This document shows, piece by piece, positions 40,395 to 48,494 of a DNA stretch of 64,000 nt. Made by a program: the position numbers and the translations under genes. Within the stretch, counting starts at the first letter, position 1. Each line of letters starts with the position of its first letter. Below the pieces are notes generated by a model. It was not told the origin of the DNA. It did not search any database and saw nothing but the letters and a program-made list of their open reading frames with translations. This stretch comes from CAZAFL01 sp964484465 (GTDB taxonomy: Bacteria > Bacteroidota > Ignavibacteria > UBA10030 > SZUA-254). The stretch is from assembly GCA_964484465.1 (NCBI GenBank), contig CAZAFL010000018.1, forward strand, positions 1 through 64,000, in the 5' to 3' direction.

Positions 40395-40652
40395 GAAAAA
40401 AGAGACATCAGGCTTGTATTGTTAATTCAGGGTTAAATGAGTTTGTAAATGGTTATTCCCGCAGCTAAGGGAATTTGCGGGTTCCTATCTGCTCAAGGCT
40501 GCTGCTTTGGCAAAACAAAATAGTTCTTCCCGGTAGAAAAGCTGGGAATTGACGGATTTTCCAACTTTTGAGGCGCAGCGTGTGAGGCACTCCCTGACTA
40601 TTGGCATCATCCTGCTTGGGCATTCAATCACACGCTACAAAAAGAAAATGAC

Positions 40653-40730
40653 AAAGTCAAGTTAAAACTTTAAGTGAAAAATATATGTTTTTTCACTTGA
40701 CTTTAAAAGTAATAATTAACACATTAGTGT
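40653..40730 (+). promoter_or_regulatory. palindrome cluster with second ACAC-N4-GTGT site
   Basis: AAGTGAAAAA (40672-40681) pairs with TTTTTCACTT (40689-40698). AAAGTCAAGT (40653-40662) can alternatively pair with ACTTGACTTT (40695-40704). ACAC-ATTA-GTGT at 40719-40730 matches the spacing of the RHH operator-like site. It lies upstream of the gene at 40846. The remainder of 40395-40652 shows nothing I recognise. Confidence 0.4.
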
Positions 40731-40845
40731 GTCGCCCTATGGTTTAACCGCTTTGTGTTGAGATGTGTCGATAGATTATTCTTGTATCTGAAACTCGTAC
40801 TTCTCTAATCCACCAAAACCTTCCATCAACATAAGGAAACAAACC

Positions 40846-41262
40846 ATGAAGTTCTGGTCAGTTCTCTTCGCGTTAATGCTGGTTGCCTTCGCGAGCGAAG
40901 GCTGCCAGCTGGGGCAAATCAATCGCAGTACACTGCCCACCAACCCTGTTTCTGTACCTGTTGCTATTCCTGTTCGCGATAGCATGGTCCAGCAGATAAG
41001 AAATATCCTTCAAATTATTCCGTCCCTGCGTTATCATCAGCGCGGTGTCGAAATTTCCTGTCCGGATTTTTATGGCGTGCGGGAAATCAAGATTGATATA
41101 CCGATTGCCTTTGGATTATCACGCAGAGGAGAAGGAGTTGCCACGGTATGGTGTTCTTCTCAAAAGACGAAATACACTATACTCGGCCTGCTAGCCGATT
41201 GCTACATTGAGTATGACGACGTCGCACATATGACGACCATTTTCTATCTTGACCGCGTCTAA
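40846..41262 (+). CDS. small exported protein, possible lipoprotein
   Basis: 138 residues. The N-terminus is a signal sequence (FWSVLFALMLVAFASEGCQ); the Cys could be lipidated, although SEGC is a poor lipobox. The mature part has QQIRNILQIIPSLRYHQRGV and a beta-rich C-terminus (YTILGLLADCYIEYDD). Not recognised. The gene stands alone with palindromes upstream and an intrinsic terminator 28 bases after the stop. Confidence 0.65.
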   Translation: MKFWSVLFALMLVAFASEGCQLGQINRSTLPTNPVSVPVAIPVRDSMVQQIRNILQIIPSLRYHQRGVEISCPDFYGVREIKIDIPIAFGLSRRGEGVATVWCSSQKTKYTILGLLADCYIEYDDVAHMTTIFYLDRV

Positions 41263-41289
41263 AGCGTCTTCACACTCATCTCTTCATTG

Positions 41290-41322
41290 AGCCCGCGGTG
41301 TGTATACACCCGGGCTTTTTTT
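41290..41322 (+). terminator. intrinsic terminator
   Basis: AGCCCG (41290-41295) pairs with CGGGCT (41311-41316), extended by GGTGT/ACACC, followed by a run of T to 41322. It ends the 40846-41262 unit. The following 41323-41618 holds no gene or clear element. Confidence 0.85.
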
Positions 41323-41618
41323 CAACTGTATACCAATCTCTTTTGGCAACCAACTAAAAGCCGAATAATATCAATAATATCAGTTGGCTTAATTATTGTT
41401 TAGAATAGGCTACCTTGGTCGCTGTGTTTTTCTCCCGTCGGCTTGCCTCGCCTTTGCTTTGGCTGGTTTTGGAGTACCGTGTCCGTTGCTGGCTCATCCG
41501 CCTCTAAGTCGTAGCCATCAAGGTAAATTTCTTGCATTGGCATAGAAACAATGGTCAACCATCCCATGAAAGTTCTTTTAGAAGTTAAAAAGGCTCGCTT
41601 GAGGGACTCGACGTCACC

Positions 41619-41987
41619 CTAAACGAACAGCACCCATCTTGCCACCCACGCCGGCAACTCTATTCGGAGAGATTTTTCCCGGTCATCCTCAATCTTGAAT
41701 CCATTCATACCCACCGACCATACCGCGCTGAAAGTGCATTTTATCAAGTCCCATGCTGTCGATTTCGTTCTACTCTCTGATGCGGCGATGATCCGGTCGA
41801 TCAGCGCGCCTGACGCGACTGCTCGAGGAAGAGAACCTAATGCCCTCCCGATGACTTTCATTTCTTCAACCGCTCTCCTGCAAGTGTCACACTTGGAGAT
41901 ATGTGTTTCGACCAATGAGAGATGTTCCCTGGCCAACGTACCATCTCCGTACATACTCAACAGCTTATAATCGAATCCGCATTTCAT
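41619..41987 (-). CDS. anti-sigma factor (zinc-finger zf-HC2 type), no TM helix
   Basis: 122 residues. The N-terminal part carries the zinc-binding anti-sigma motif HISKCDTCRRAVEE (H-x3-C-x2-C), with helices either side. The C-terminal part (VWSVGMNGFKIEDDREKSL to WVARWVLFV) lacks a clear membrane span, so it may be a soluble anti-sigma factor, possibly redox- or zinc-responsive. It lies 4 bases downstream of the ECF sigma gene; its ribosome site GAGGTGAT overlaps the sigma stop codon, implying translational coupling. Confidence 0.75.
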   Translation of the reverse strand: MKCGFDYKLLSMYGDGTLAREHLSLVETHISKCDTCRRAVEEMKVIGRALGSLPRAVASGALIDRIIAASESRTKSTAWDLIKCTFSAVWSVGMNGFKIEDDREKSLRIELPAWVARWVLFV

Positions 41988-41991
41988 ATGA

Positions 41992-42537
41992 TCACCTCGT
42001 AAGTTCTTTGTGAAGTGTGCCTATTGCAGCCCGCAACTTCTTCCTGGCTCGGTACAGCCGGGTGCAAACCGTTCCGACCGGAACGTCGAGCACGTTGGCA
42101 ATCTCTTCGTACTTTAATTCATCAACATGAAACAGCAACAATATTTCCTTCTCCTCCGGCGAAACCAGTTCAATGGCGCTAATCACCAAATTACTAATAT
42201 CCTTTTCGATGAGCAGCTCCTCGGGGTTATGGTCATCACTCCCAATTGTCTCCCACTTGTCCCATGTATCCGACCTGTCTCTATCAGGATGCACCAGCTC
42301 TGGTATTCTTTTTCTTAGTCGCGTCAAACAGGTATTTACCGTAATTCTGTAAAGCCATGTCCTGGTCTGGGATTCCCCACGGAACGACGCTATTCCTCTC
42401 TGTACTTTCATGAAAATGTCTTGGACTGCTTCCTCCGCGTCTTCGCGGTTTCCGAGCATTCGAAAAGCATGGTTATAGATCTGGTCGGCATGCGTCGAAA
42501 CAAACTCCCGAAACTCCCTATGCGAAAGCACTTCCAA
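41992..42537 (-). CDS. ECF-type RNA polymerase sigma factor
   Basis: 181 residues, normal for ECF sigmas. Region 2 is seen as IYNHAFRMLGNREDAEEAVQ and TRTWLYRITVNTCLTRLRK. Region 4 is LVSPEEKEILLLFHVDEL then YEEIANVLDVPVGTVCTRLY with RARKKL. The start is TTG 42537 (GAGGA 4 bases upstream) or GTG 42531 (10 bases); an overlapping ATG is out of frame. It is co-operonic with its anti-sigma factor. The target regulon is unknown; the divergent gene at 42771 and the NtrC-like gene nearby are candidates. Confidence 0.9.
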   Translation of the reverse strand: MEVLSHREFREFVSTHADQIYNHAFRMLGNREDAEEAVQDIFMKVQRGIASFRGESQTRTWLYRITVNTCLTRLRKRIPELVHPDRDRSDTWDKWETIGSDDHNPEELLIEKDISNLVISAIELVSPEEKEILLLFHVDELKYEEIANVLDVPVGTVCTRLYRARKKLRAAIGTLHKELTR

Positions 42538-42770
42538 TCATTCCTCGTTTGCATACAATTCACCTCCCTTGCAGCATTAGACTACAAAATAACTAACTTT
42601 ATTTCAAGATTTCATGGTTATCGATCTAGCGCATTTAAATCGCCTCTACCGCACGCAGCTGCCCCACCATGAAATAAAACTGTCCGCAAAGTAGTCTAAT
42701 AATCACATCAATCATGTTGAGCCTACATGAAATTTCAATTATCACAAGTACAATTTCGAGGAGCATGAAC

Positions 42771-42944
42771 ATGTTTTCGTCATCCGATTTCGCGCGTGAT
42801 TACCCCGTCCTTTTTGGAATCCTGAGCTGCCTTACCATTTTTTTTTACCTTGCGATTATTTGGGTCTTTGGTCGCATGGGCGACAACATCAACAAGATCC
42901 GTAAAATGCTCGAGCAAGAGATTAAACAGCGTCACCAATCGTAG
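42771..42944 (+). CDS. small single-TM protein with C-terminal coiled coil
   Basis: 57 residues from ATG 42771, chosen because GAGGAG (42758-42763) lies 7 bases before it; upstream ATGs at 42714 and 42765 are poorly placed. One TM helix (LFGILSCLTIFFYLAIIWVF) is followed by a short heptad-like helix (GDNINKIRKMLEQEIKQR). It is divergent from the sigma factor. Not recognised; it may be a small sensor or membrane subunit. Confidence 0.55.
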   Translation: MFSSSDFARDYPVLFGILSCLTIFFYLAIIWVFGRMGDNINKIRKMLEQEIKQRHQS

Positions 42945-43107
42945 ATAATGAATATTAGTTCGGCTTGACTGTTGCCATCATCGTCACCCTGAACGATCCC
43001 GACCCGACGTGAATCGGGGCGGGAGAGTCGATAGATGTTCAGGGAAAAATGAGCCGGCACATGAAATCAAACCTGTCTCACTAATACTAAATTTCTTGTT
43101 GAATTCC

Positions 43108-43305
43108 ATGAGCGGTGCCAACTACACAGAATCCGAAGAACGAGAGCTTAATCGCTGCATCAATCGTGTACTCGAGGTGCTCAATTACACATTGCCTCAA
43201 AATCACTTTGGTAGGATTGAGCTCATCATTCCCCGGCAGAACGGAAAAATCGCCGGCGAGATTGAAGTCGCTTTTCGTAATCGTCACAAGCGCCAATCTG
43301 ACTGA
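43108..43305 (+). CDS. small protein of unknown function ending inside a hairpin
   Basis: 65 residues from ATG 43108 (SGANYTESEERELNRC, then LEVLNYTLPQNHFGRIELII). The composition looks coding: charged helix, then strand with FGRIELIIPRQNGKIAGEIE. No clear ribosome site. The stop codon (43303-43305) lies within the left arm of hairpin unit A. Upstream, 42985-43020 has another small CCCGA/TCGGG hairpin. Confidence 0.45.
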   Translation: MSGANYTESEERELNRCINRVLEVLNYTLPQNHFGRIELIIPRQNGKIAGEIEVAFRNRHKRQSD

Positions 43306-43371
43306 AGTTAGCGAGCGGAGTGAGCTAACTTCACTGTCAGATTGAGCGTCCCGCACCTCTGTTGTGCGGGA
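43295..43371 (+). repeat. hairpin unit A of a three-unit array
   Basis: Arm 43295-43312 pairs with 43324-43343 (AATCTGAC..TGAAGTTAGC with GCTAACTTCA..GTCAGATT, two bulged bases). Then GAGCGTCCCGC leads into a second stem TCCCGCAC (43349-43356) with GTGCGGGA (43364-43371). Confidence 0.75.
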
Positions 43372-43431
43372 ACTGATCCATAAGACAGCATCGGCAAAAG
43401 CAACACCTAAGCTATCACATTGTTGACATAA

Positions 43432-43547
43432 CTCTCGGGTAGTCGAGAATATCGAGTGCCATTCCGGCTGGACTTAGTGATCCCGCGAAGCGGGAGAAGC
43501 TAAGTCCATCGCCGGAATGAGCATCCCGCTCCTCTTTTGAGCGGGAT
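43432..43547 (+). repeat. hairpin unit B of the array
   Basis: It begins with CTCTCGGGTAGTCGAGAATA (43432), nearly repeated at 43605. Arm 43460-43477 pairs with 43500-43519 (CATTCCGGC TGGACTTAG with CTAAGTCCA GCCGGAATG). A TCCCGC/GCGGGA hairpin sits in the loop. GAGCATCCCGCTC then starts a stem 43523-43531 with 43539-43547. Confidence 0.75.
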
Positions 43548-43604
43548 AGTATTAACGATCAATAATTGAAAGGTATTCCCAGAAACAAGTTTCTCTCTCC
43601 ATAG

Positions 43605-43734
43605 CTCTCGGGTAGTTGAGAATATCAAGCCCGGGTTCAGGCCTCCATCGAGGTCTGCCCGGGCTTTGCCATTTCGTCCAAACTTGACGAGCGGAGCGCT
43701 GCTAAGTTTGCTGACGAAATGAGCATCCCGCAAT
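43605..43734 (+). repeat. hairpin unit C of the array
   Basis: It begins with CTCTCGGGTAGTTGAGAATA. AAGCCCGGG (43627-43635) pairs with CCCGGGCTT (43658-43666). 43670-43685 pairs with 43704-43721 (CATTTCGTCCAAACTT with AAGTTTG..GACGAAATG). It ends with GAGCATCCCGC. No gene is seen between 43306 and 44047. Confidence 0.7.
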
Positions 43735-44021
43735 CTTTTATCAGGTTCGAGGTTGAAAATGGTAAATCATTCATGTCAATAGCAGTTGTGATAGGATTTT
43801 TCCTTTTCAGATGCCATGCGAAATCTTACAGCAGGTGTGGAGAGCAAATCAGACCCTACTTTGCGATTTCATCGAACGTGAACTGATCCATCAAAATGGC
43901 AATCAGTTTTCACAATCTCATCGCGTCCGGCATCTATCATGTCTCACCGATGAAATCGCTTTTCATCTGTGACGGACAAGACTTTGGTCGTGCGTTTAAG
44001 ATTTCGCAGACCTTCTTTTTG

Positions 44022-44049
44022 ATACTTTTTCTTCGAGAAGAAAAAGTAT
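44022..44049 (+). promoter_or_regulatory. perfect palindrome spanning the start codon of the NtrC-like gene
   Basis: ATACTTTTTCTTC (44022-44034), a GA centre, GAAGAAAAAGTAT (44037-44049). The ATG begins at 44048, so the mRNA hairpin would bury both the purine-rich ribosome site and part of the start codon. Alternatively it is a DNA operator. Confidence 0.65.
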
Positions 44050-45076
44050 GTCCCTTTCAGCCAATGAAACTTCCCAGATGCTGGACGATCTCATCGGCTG
44101 CAGTCCCGTAATCGAAAGGTTTAGAAGAAATCTCCCATGCCTATCGAAGAACTCATCACCCTTGATTCTTATAGGGGAGCAAGGCATCGGTAAGGCATTC
44201 CTGGCAGCACACATTCATGCCGCGAGCTTGTCCGCCGGCTTTATGGCGGACCCTCTCAATTTCGCTCCCATTGAAACACTGAACTTCTCAACACTCTGCG
44301 AACGCGATCAGCGACTCGGTCTTCTCGGAGGAGAACCTCCCAATCTCACGACATCGAGGAAAAGTCTTCTCGAGTTCGGAACAACCGTTGTGCTCAAGCA
44401 CGTCGATTGTGCCAACCAGTTTCTGCAGGATAAACTTGCTGAGGCATTAGCGACCTCAACCTTAATTCGTCCTGTCTCGACGAAACGGCATCCATTATCA
44501 GCCAGAGTCATTTTTACATTTCGAAACACGATTCCGCTGATGAAAAAAAAGCAAAAACTCAGCTCTAAGCTTTTTAAGCTGCTTGAACCAATGCGCAGAA
44601 TTCATCTTTCTCCATTACGTGAACGAAGGGAGGACATTCTGCCACTCACTCGGTATTATGCAATGAAACTGTACAATAAATTTAACCACATGGAGAATGT
44701 CTCGATTAGAAATATTAGCGCAGACGGGTCAATAGGGCCTGACCTCTTGGAACTCTTGGCAAATGAGCGTTGGGAAGATAATGTCCGGGATCTCGTCGCT
44801 TTCATCCACAGTCTTGTGTTACTTCCATTCAAGCAAGTACTTCTTGAACGCGAGAAACTCGAATTTGTCAAGATGGCGATGATGATCGAGAAGGAACATG
44901 AGTTTTCTCTTCCGGCTAAAATCGCAACCGTTGAAGGCAGCATAGTCAATCGAGCGGTACAAAAATTGAGCAGCCAAAAGAGCAAAGTGGCTCAACTCCT
45001 CGGGCTCTCCGAACGTGCAGTCGGACGCAAGATCAATGCTCTTTACCATCCTGGTCATTTCTTTTCTTCACCTTGA
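44048..45076 (+). CDS. divergent sigma-54-activator-like AAA+ protein with Fis-type HTH
   Basis: 342 residues. The fold follows NtrC-type AAA+ domains: Walker A GEQGIGKA (residues 43-50), sensor-region RVIFTFRNTIPLM, then RRIHLSPLRERREDILPL and ERWEDNVRDLVAFI (canonical WPGNVRELEN). The C-terminal helix-turn-helix is SKVAQLLGLSERAVGRKI. Key differences are visible: the GAFTGA loop that contacts sigma-54 is absent (ERDQRLGLLGGEPPNL there), and Walker B reads TTVVLKHVD instead of LFLDE. ATP hydrolysis and sigma-54 activation are therefore doubtful; it may be a repressor or a sensor. It lacks an N-terminal receiver domain. Confidence 0.75.
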   Translation: MSLSANETSQMLDDLIGCSPVIERFRRNLPCLSKNSSPLILIGEQGIGKAFLAAHIHAASLSAGFMADPLNFAPIETLNFSTLCERDQRLGLLGGEPPNLTTSRKSLLEFGTTVVLKHVDCANQFLQDKLAEALATSTLIRPVSTKRHPLSARVIFTFRNTIPLMKKKQKLSSKLFKLLEPMRRIHLSPLRERREDILPLTRYYAMKLYNKFNHMENVSIRNISADGSIGPDLLELLANERWEDNVRDLVAFIHSLVLLPFKQVLLEREKLEFVKMAMMIEKEHEFSLPAKIATVEGSIVNRAVQKLSSQKSKVAQLLGLSERAVGRKINALYHPGHFFSSP

Positions 45077-45262
45077 CATCTCCACGTTCGATTGCATTAT
45101 CGATCATTGTCACCGAACTCCTCGGGTTCTGCTTTCTGACCGATCTTAGAAACAGCTCAATTCTGTTCAAGACAAACATACTCACAACCGGATTTCAGAT
45201 AACCTGACGACTTCGATCTCTTCCGGTCTATTAGCCAACCTTCCTCGTAATCGTTCATGATG

Positions 45263-45850
45263 TCACTTTACTCTCAAGGACACGTACGTCTTACGATATT
45301 CCTGAATCACCATCTCAGCGGCTCTCTTTGCCTCTCTTCGACCGAATCCCCTTTTTCTATAGAACTTCACCATCGCCCGAAGGAACATTGATTTCCAAAT
45401 TGGGTCAAACCCAGTGTCCGGAAGTTCCAGGAGAATTCTAGGCTTGACCATATTATCTATGAATTTGTCACCAGGCTGTCCGAGCTGAAGATACAAGGCT
45501 CTTGCATCTAGGATGTGTTCAACTAACACTCCTTCTGAGGCAATGTCGAATTGTAACAAGATTGAAAGCTCAGCTGGACGGATGAATTTAATAAGTAGCA
45601 AGATAGTGTCATGCGAGAGCCAGGGTTTGGTCGCCCAGACAAATTCTATGTCGCCAGGAGGGAGCGATTCATGAGCGAGAATCAGTGTTTCGACATCTGG
45701 TCTTTCGCGTCCGTCAATTATCAAAACGGGAATCACGTGACCTTCGTCCATTCTTTCAGCAGCAATCGCTGCGCTACTGATTATTGGAACAGGTTCGCTC
45801 TCGCGTTTCGAGCGGAAACTAACCGTTGTTCTTCTACTCCAACTCATCAC
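45263..45850 (-). CDS. protein of unknown function (cassette-like)
   Basis: 195 residues, not recognised. It starts at ATG 45850 or 45847, overlapping the upstream minus-strand gene by 14-17 bases, so the two are translationally linked. It contains HVIPVLIIDGRERPDVETLI, then ELSILLQFDIASEG, and a basic helical C-terminus (KFYRKRGFGRREAKRAAEMV). Soluble alpha/beta protein by appearance. Confidence 0.65.
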   Translation of the reverse strand: MMSWSRRTTVSFRSKRESEPVPIISSAAIAAERMDEGHVIPVLIIDGRERPDVETLILAHESLPPGDIEFVWATKPWLSHDTILLLIKFIRPAELSILLQFDIASEGVLVEHILDARALYLQLGQPGDKFIDNMVKPRILLELPDTGFDPIWKSMFLRAMVKFYRKRGFGRREAKRAAEMVIQEYRKTYVSLRVK

Positions 45851-46415
45851 GGGTCAGGAATGGAATGAATAGAGTGTGTTCAATTTCGGTCTTGTTGCCC
45901 TGCGCGTCTTTGACAACTAGTCGGGATACTTCGACTTCAGCATTTGCTGAAGCGGTATCTGCAAGCCTGAAGAAACACCAGCCGACCACCGTCTGATGCG
46001 CATCAATTCGGAGCGGAACAGTGAGCACAGAAGAATTGTTAGGGACAAAATCCCCCAAATTGGCATCTAACGGAATCTTAAGGGTCAGAATGGTCTCGGA
46101 TTTCTGTGACAGTGTTATGAAGAGGTCTATGGTCGATAAAGAATTATCTGAATCGGACGTATTGCTAATCGAAAGCAAGAGTCCATAGACCCTGAATGGC
46201 TCCTTCGGAGTCGAATAACGAATGAGGCTATCTTGGAGATAGAGTATAAAGGAGGGTTTGCGATTCTCATGCTCGATTTCAGCGAGACGAACGGCCCTTT
46301 TGGACAGTAGGACGCTCCAAAGGGATAAGATGAGCGCCAAAAGTGCAATGGCGGCTGAAGCTATTGTTGCGATTTCGTTGAAATCTAGGCTGCCTGACTG
46401 CAATATTAAGTTCAT
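45834..46415 (-). CDS. membrane-anchored protein with beta-sandwich domain
   Basis: 193 residues. One N-terminal TM helix (IASAAIALLALILSLWSVLL) is followed by a basic helix (SKRAVRLAEIEHENRKP) and a beta-rich domain (FRVYGLLLSISNTSD, HTLFIPF). This architecture (TM, short helix, Ig-like domain) recurs in many uncharacterised accessory proteins. It is paired with the overlapping gene 45263-45850. The boundary to the next gene upstream (46610) is 194 bases. Confidence 0.65.
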   Translation of the reverse strand: MNLILQSGSLDFNEIATIASAAIALLALILSLWSVLLSKRAVRLAEIEHENRKPSFILYLQDSLIRYSTPKEPFRVYGLLLSISNTSDSDNSLSTIDLFITLSQKSETILTLKIPLDANLGDFVPNNSSVLTVPLRIDAHQTVVGWCFFRLADTASANAEVEVSRLVVKDAQGNKTEIEHTLFIPFLTRDELE

Positions 46416-46609
46416 ATTCAGAGTATGTTCTTCAAGATGTCGGGATGTTGCGTTATCACGCCGCGAATCCAGCTAAACGTGCTTCACAATAATGCAAGAG
46501 TCTTGAACATCCAAATCTCGTTCGAGTGGACAAAACTGTTGAGCGAGCACATTTTATTTTAAGGATTCAGCGTTATGATTTCGCATGTCATGTGATATTG
46601 TGCAGCCCA

Positions 46610-47218
46610 TCAGTCATTGTTCTGAAGCTTTTCTTCGATGAATTCTATAAGCCACTTTACGTCGTCTTCTCCGACAATCCCCATTTCACTCGAGGAATCG
46701 TCGTAAAACCCCGAATACCTGTTGATAATCTTGCCGATTTCTTCGTAGAGTTGATAAATTTCTATAGGTTTAATGGGAAACAATTGAAGAATTTCTTTTG
46801 GCTTGGAAATATGCTTACGATCCAAATGAGCATAGTATTTATCCCGCCGAGCCCTGATATTCGTAATCTGAGTTGAAAAGGCCTCAATGATTTGCAAGTC
46901 TTTTTGGACGGCTTTTGATATTGTGGACGACTGCGTTTTCTTAAACATGGAGGGACATGACTGCACAAATTCGATGTATTCATTTATGTTCACGGCATCC
47001 CTGTGCTTGTCAACCAACTTTGCAAGAAAAGAGAATGAAGAATTGAAGTGAGCACTCGCAGTCATAATAAAAAATACAGGTGCATTCTCGGCTGGTGCTG
47101 GATGTTTCTCAAATGATTCGTTAAGGGTACGCCATATTCTATAGTGAGTCTGCCCTTGAAAACACATTTCTGTAAGAGCTTCTCGGAGATTAACAAAGTG
47201 TTGTTCCTGATTGGTCAT
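46610..47218 (-). CDS. HEPN (AbiU2-like) domain protein
   Basis: 202 residues, all helical. The motif RARRDKYYAHLDRK places Arg125 and His131 as an R-x5-H pair (Arg124 gives R-x6-H), the signature of HEPN ribonuclease domains. The surrounding pattern fits the AbiU2 subgroup known from phage abortive infection. HEPN proteins usually dimerise and cut RNA. No nucleotidyltransferase partner is adjacent, so a solitary defence or regulatory RNase is possible. It sits in the run of small minus-strand genes. Family call is from the motif and length; activity is inferred. Confidence 0.65.
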   Translation of the reverse strand: MTNQEQHFVNLREALTEMCFQGQTHYRIWRTLNESFEKHPAPAENAPVFFIMTASAHFNSSFSFLAKLVDKHRDAVNINEYIEFVQSCPSMFKKTQSSTISKAVQKDLQIIEAFSTQITNIRARRDKYYAHLDRKHISKPKEILQLFPIKPIEIYQLYEEIGKIINRYSGFYDDSSSEMGIVGEDDVKWLIEFIEEKLQNND

Positions 47219-47242
47219 GATGTTCCTTGGTGCAATTATACA

Positions 47243-47300
47243 TAACGTCGTGCGCGAGCCATGAAGTGCTCGTTGCGCCAGAACGCGTCAGCGAGCGGTT
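47243..47300 (-). other. structured spacer, weak attC-like site
   Basis: GCGC (47252-47255) and GAGC (47256-47259) pair with GCTC (47268-47271) and GCGC (47275-47278), flanked by CATAACG. It lies between a small gene and the HEPN gene, as a cassette recombination site would, but the core boxes are not canonical. Confidence 0.25.
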
Positions 47301-47501
47301 CCCGTCATTCTCAAAGTAGTGTGAAGTTGCGATCTTGAAATTTGGTCGGAGCCTACTCCACGTTCTTGCACCCATCTATTGCAACCATGATTGAGAATAT
47401 CGTCGCAGGTATGAAAAAGATTACCTTGCCATACTGCTCAGTGATATCATCATGGATAGCCCACATAGACCAGGTCACTATGGCCCAATAGCAAAGAACA
47501 G

Positions 47502-47525
47502 CCCAGCCGGGTCATGTTACAGTTT
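47502..47525 (+). repeat. left target duplication and inverted repeat of the IS1-like element
   Basis: CCCAGCCG (47502-47509) is followed by GGTCATGTTACAGTTT (47510-47525). The same 8 bp lie outside the right end, and the 16-bp repeat is its perfect inverted partner. Confidence 0.9.
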
Positions 47526-47602
47526 CAAAACGCAGGAAATGCCAATTCTGAAAGCGAGGAAAAATGAGGGCTAAATTCTTTGAAAACAAACTTCAAGAGG
47601 AT

Positions 47603-47959
47603 TCATTGTCCTCGAAAATATTTCCACCAAGAATGAATATCTGCGAGAAGCCAATCCAAAGCTTTCGCTATAAGAATCATAAAGATTATGAGGAAAATCG
47701 CATCGCTACGGGTAAGGAATTGATTTGAAACCGTATTGTCAAGGTAAATAATTCTTATTACTAACACCAACATAAAAATGAAAATCCCATCTATTAAGAT
47801 TGATATTAATCGTAGGTTGAAGATGCTTTGCAGTTTTTTCCTTATTGCATCTCTTTGGACAATGTTTGTTGACCGTTTTATGAGCCACGCAAAAACCTCT
47901 CTAACTACTAAGACAATGACAGCAACAATAACATTATTCATTAGTTGGTTAGTGTCCAT
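47603..47959 (-). CDS. small membrane protein, passenger in the IS1-like element
   Basis: 118 residues with three hydrophobic segments: NNVIVAVIVLVVREVFAWLI, ISILIDGIFIFMLVLVIRII and AIFLIIFMILIAKALDWLL. Between them is a basic stretch (KRSTNIVQRDAIRKKLQ). It reads toward the left end of the element, opposite to the transposase, and is A/T-richer than the neighbouring cassette genes. Function unknown; not typical of insertion sequences. Confidence 0.6.
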   Translation of the reverse strand: MDTNQLMNNVIVAVIVLVVREVFAWLIKRSTNIVQRDAIRKKLQSIFNLRLISILIDGIFIFMLVLVIRIIYLDNTVSNQFLTRSDAIFLIIFMILIAKALDWLLADIHSWWKYFRGQ

Positions 47960-48121
47960 ATTATATAGGAAGTTTGCTAAGAATAGAACACAAAGATAGG
48001 ATTGATTAAAAGTAGAAATTTATGTATCTAAAATCAAGTTGAAAAGGAAAGTAAAATGACGTAAATTCAAGCAATATAATATCGGATACCATGTCGGATA
48101 TTCGATTGAGGATTTTATAGA

Positions 48122-48197
48122 ATGCTTCTCGTTCACCGCATTGACGGTGAGGGCAAATCAGATTTTGCTCCGACATACGAGAAGCATTTTTATTTTA
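48122..48197 (+). ncRNA. three-way-junction RNA-like structure with terminator T-run
   Basis: A 10-bp outer stem ATGCTTCTCG (48122-48131) with CGAGAAGCAT (48178-48187) encloses two hairpins: CACCG/CGGTG (48134-48149) and GCAAA/TTTGC (48153-48168). TTTTTATTTT follows. CATGTCGGAT occurs on both sides (48090 and 48199). It could be a small RNA with intrinsic terminator or just an elaborate terminator. The rest of 48000-48275 has no gene. Confidence 0.45.
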
Positions 48198-48275
48198 TCA
48201 TGTCGGATTCTAAACAAGGCTTTGGCATACCTATTACAGCTGAAAGACACGAAAGAGAGTAAAGGACAAGTCAAT

Positions 48276-48340
48276 GCAACGTTGCTTGCAAAAACACGCA
48301 ACGTTGCTTGCAAAAACACGCAACGATTGCAACGTTGCAT
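48276..48340 (+). repeat. 22-bp tandem repeat with GCAACGTTGC palindromes
   Basis: Two exact copies of a 22-bp unit (48276-48297, 48298-48319) that begins GCAACGTTGCTTGC, then a partial third unit and another CAACGTTG palindrome to 48340. It is iteron-like, possibly a protein-binding site for transposition or the HTH protein. Confidence 0.75.
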
Positions 48341-48494
48341 CCCCCCTTATTTAGTATCTTACCAACCAGAAACCCCCTTGCGGGGGCTTCTTAGTAACCA
48401 ATTCTACAAACATAAACAAGATGCATCAACATCTTGAGATAGGAAGGGTGTATGCGTAAGCCACTCAAAATACCTGTTTGAACTTCCACCCCTG

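Noticed and set aside
46526..46876. 116-codon plus-strand frame opposite the HEPN gene
   Set aside because: Mostly antisense to the HEPN gene with no ribosome site.
48276..48340. Tandem repeats considered as a CRISPR array or replication origin
   Set aside because: Units abut with no spacers, so not CRISPR; no initiator gene or DnaA boxes adjoin, so an origin is unsupported. Reported only as iteron-like repeat.
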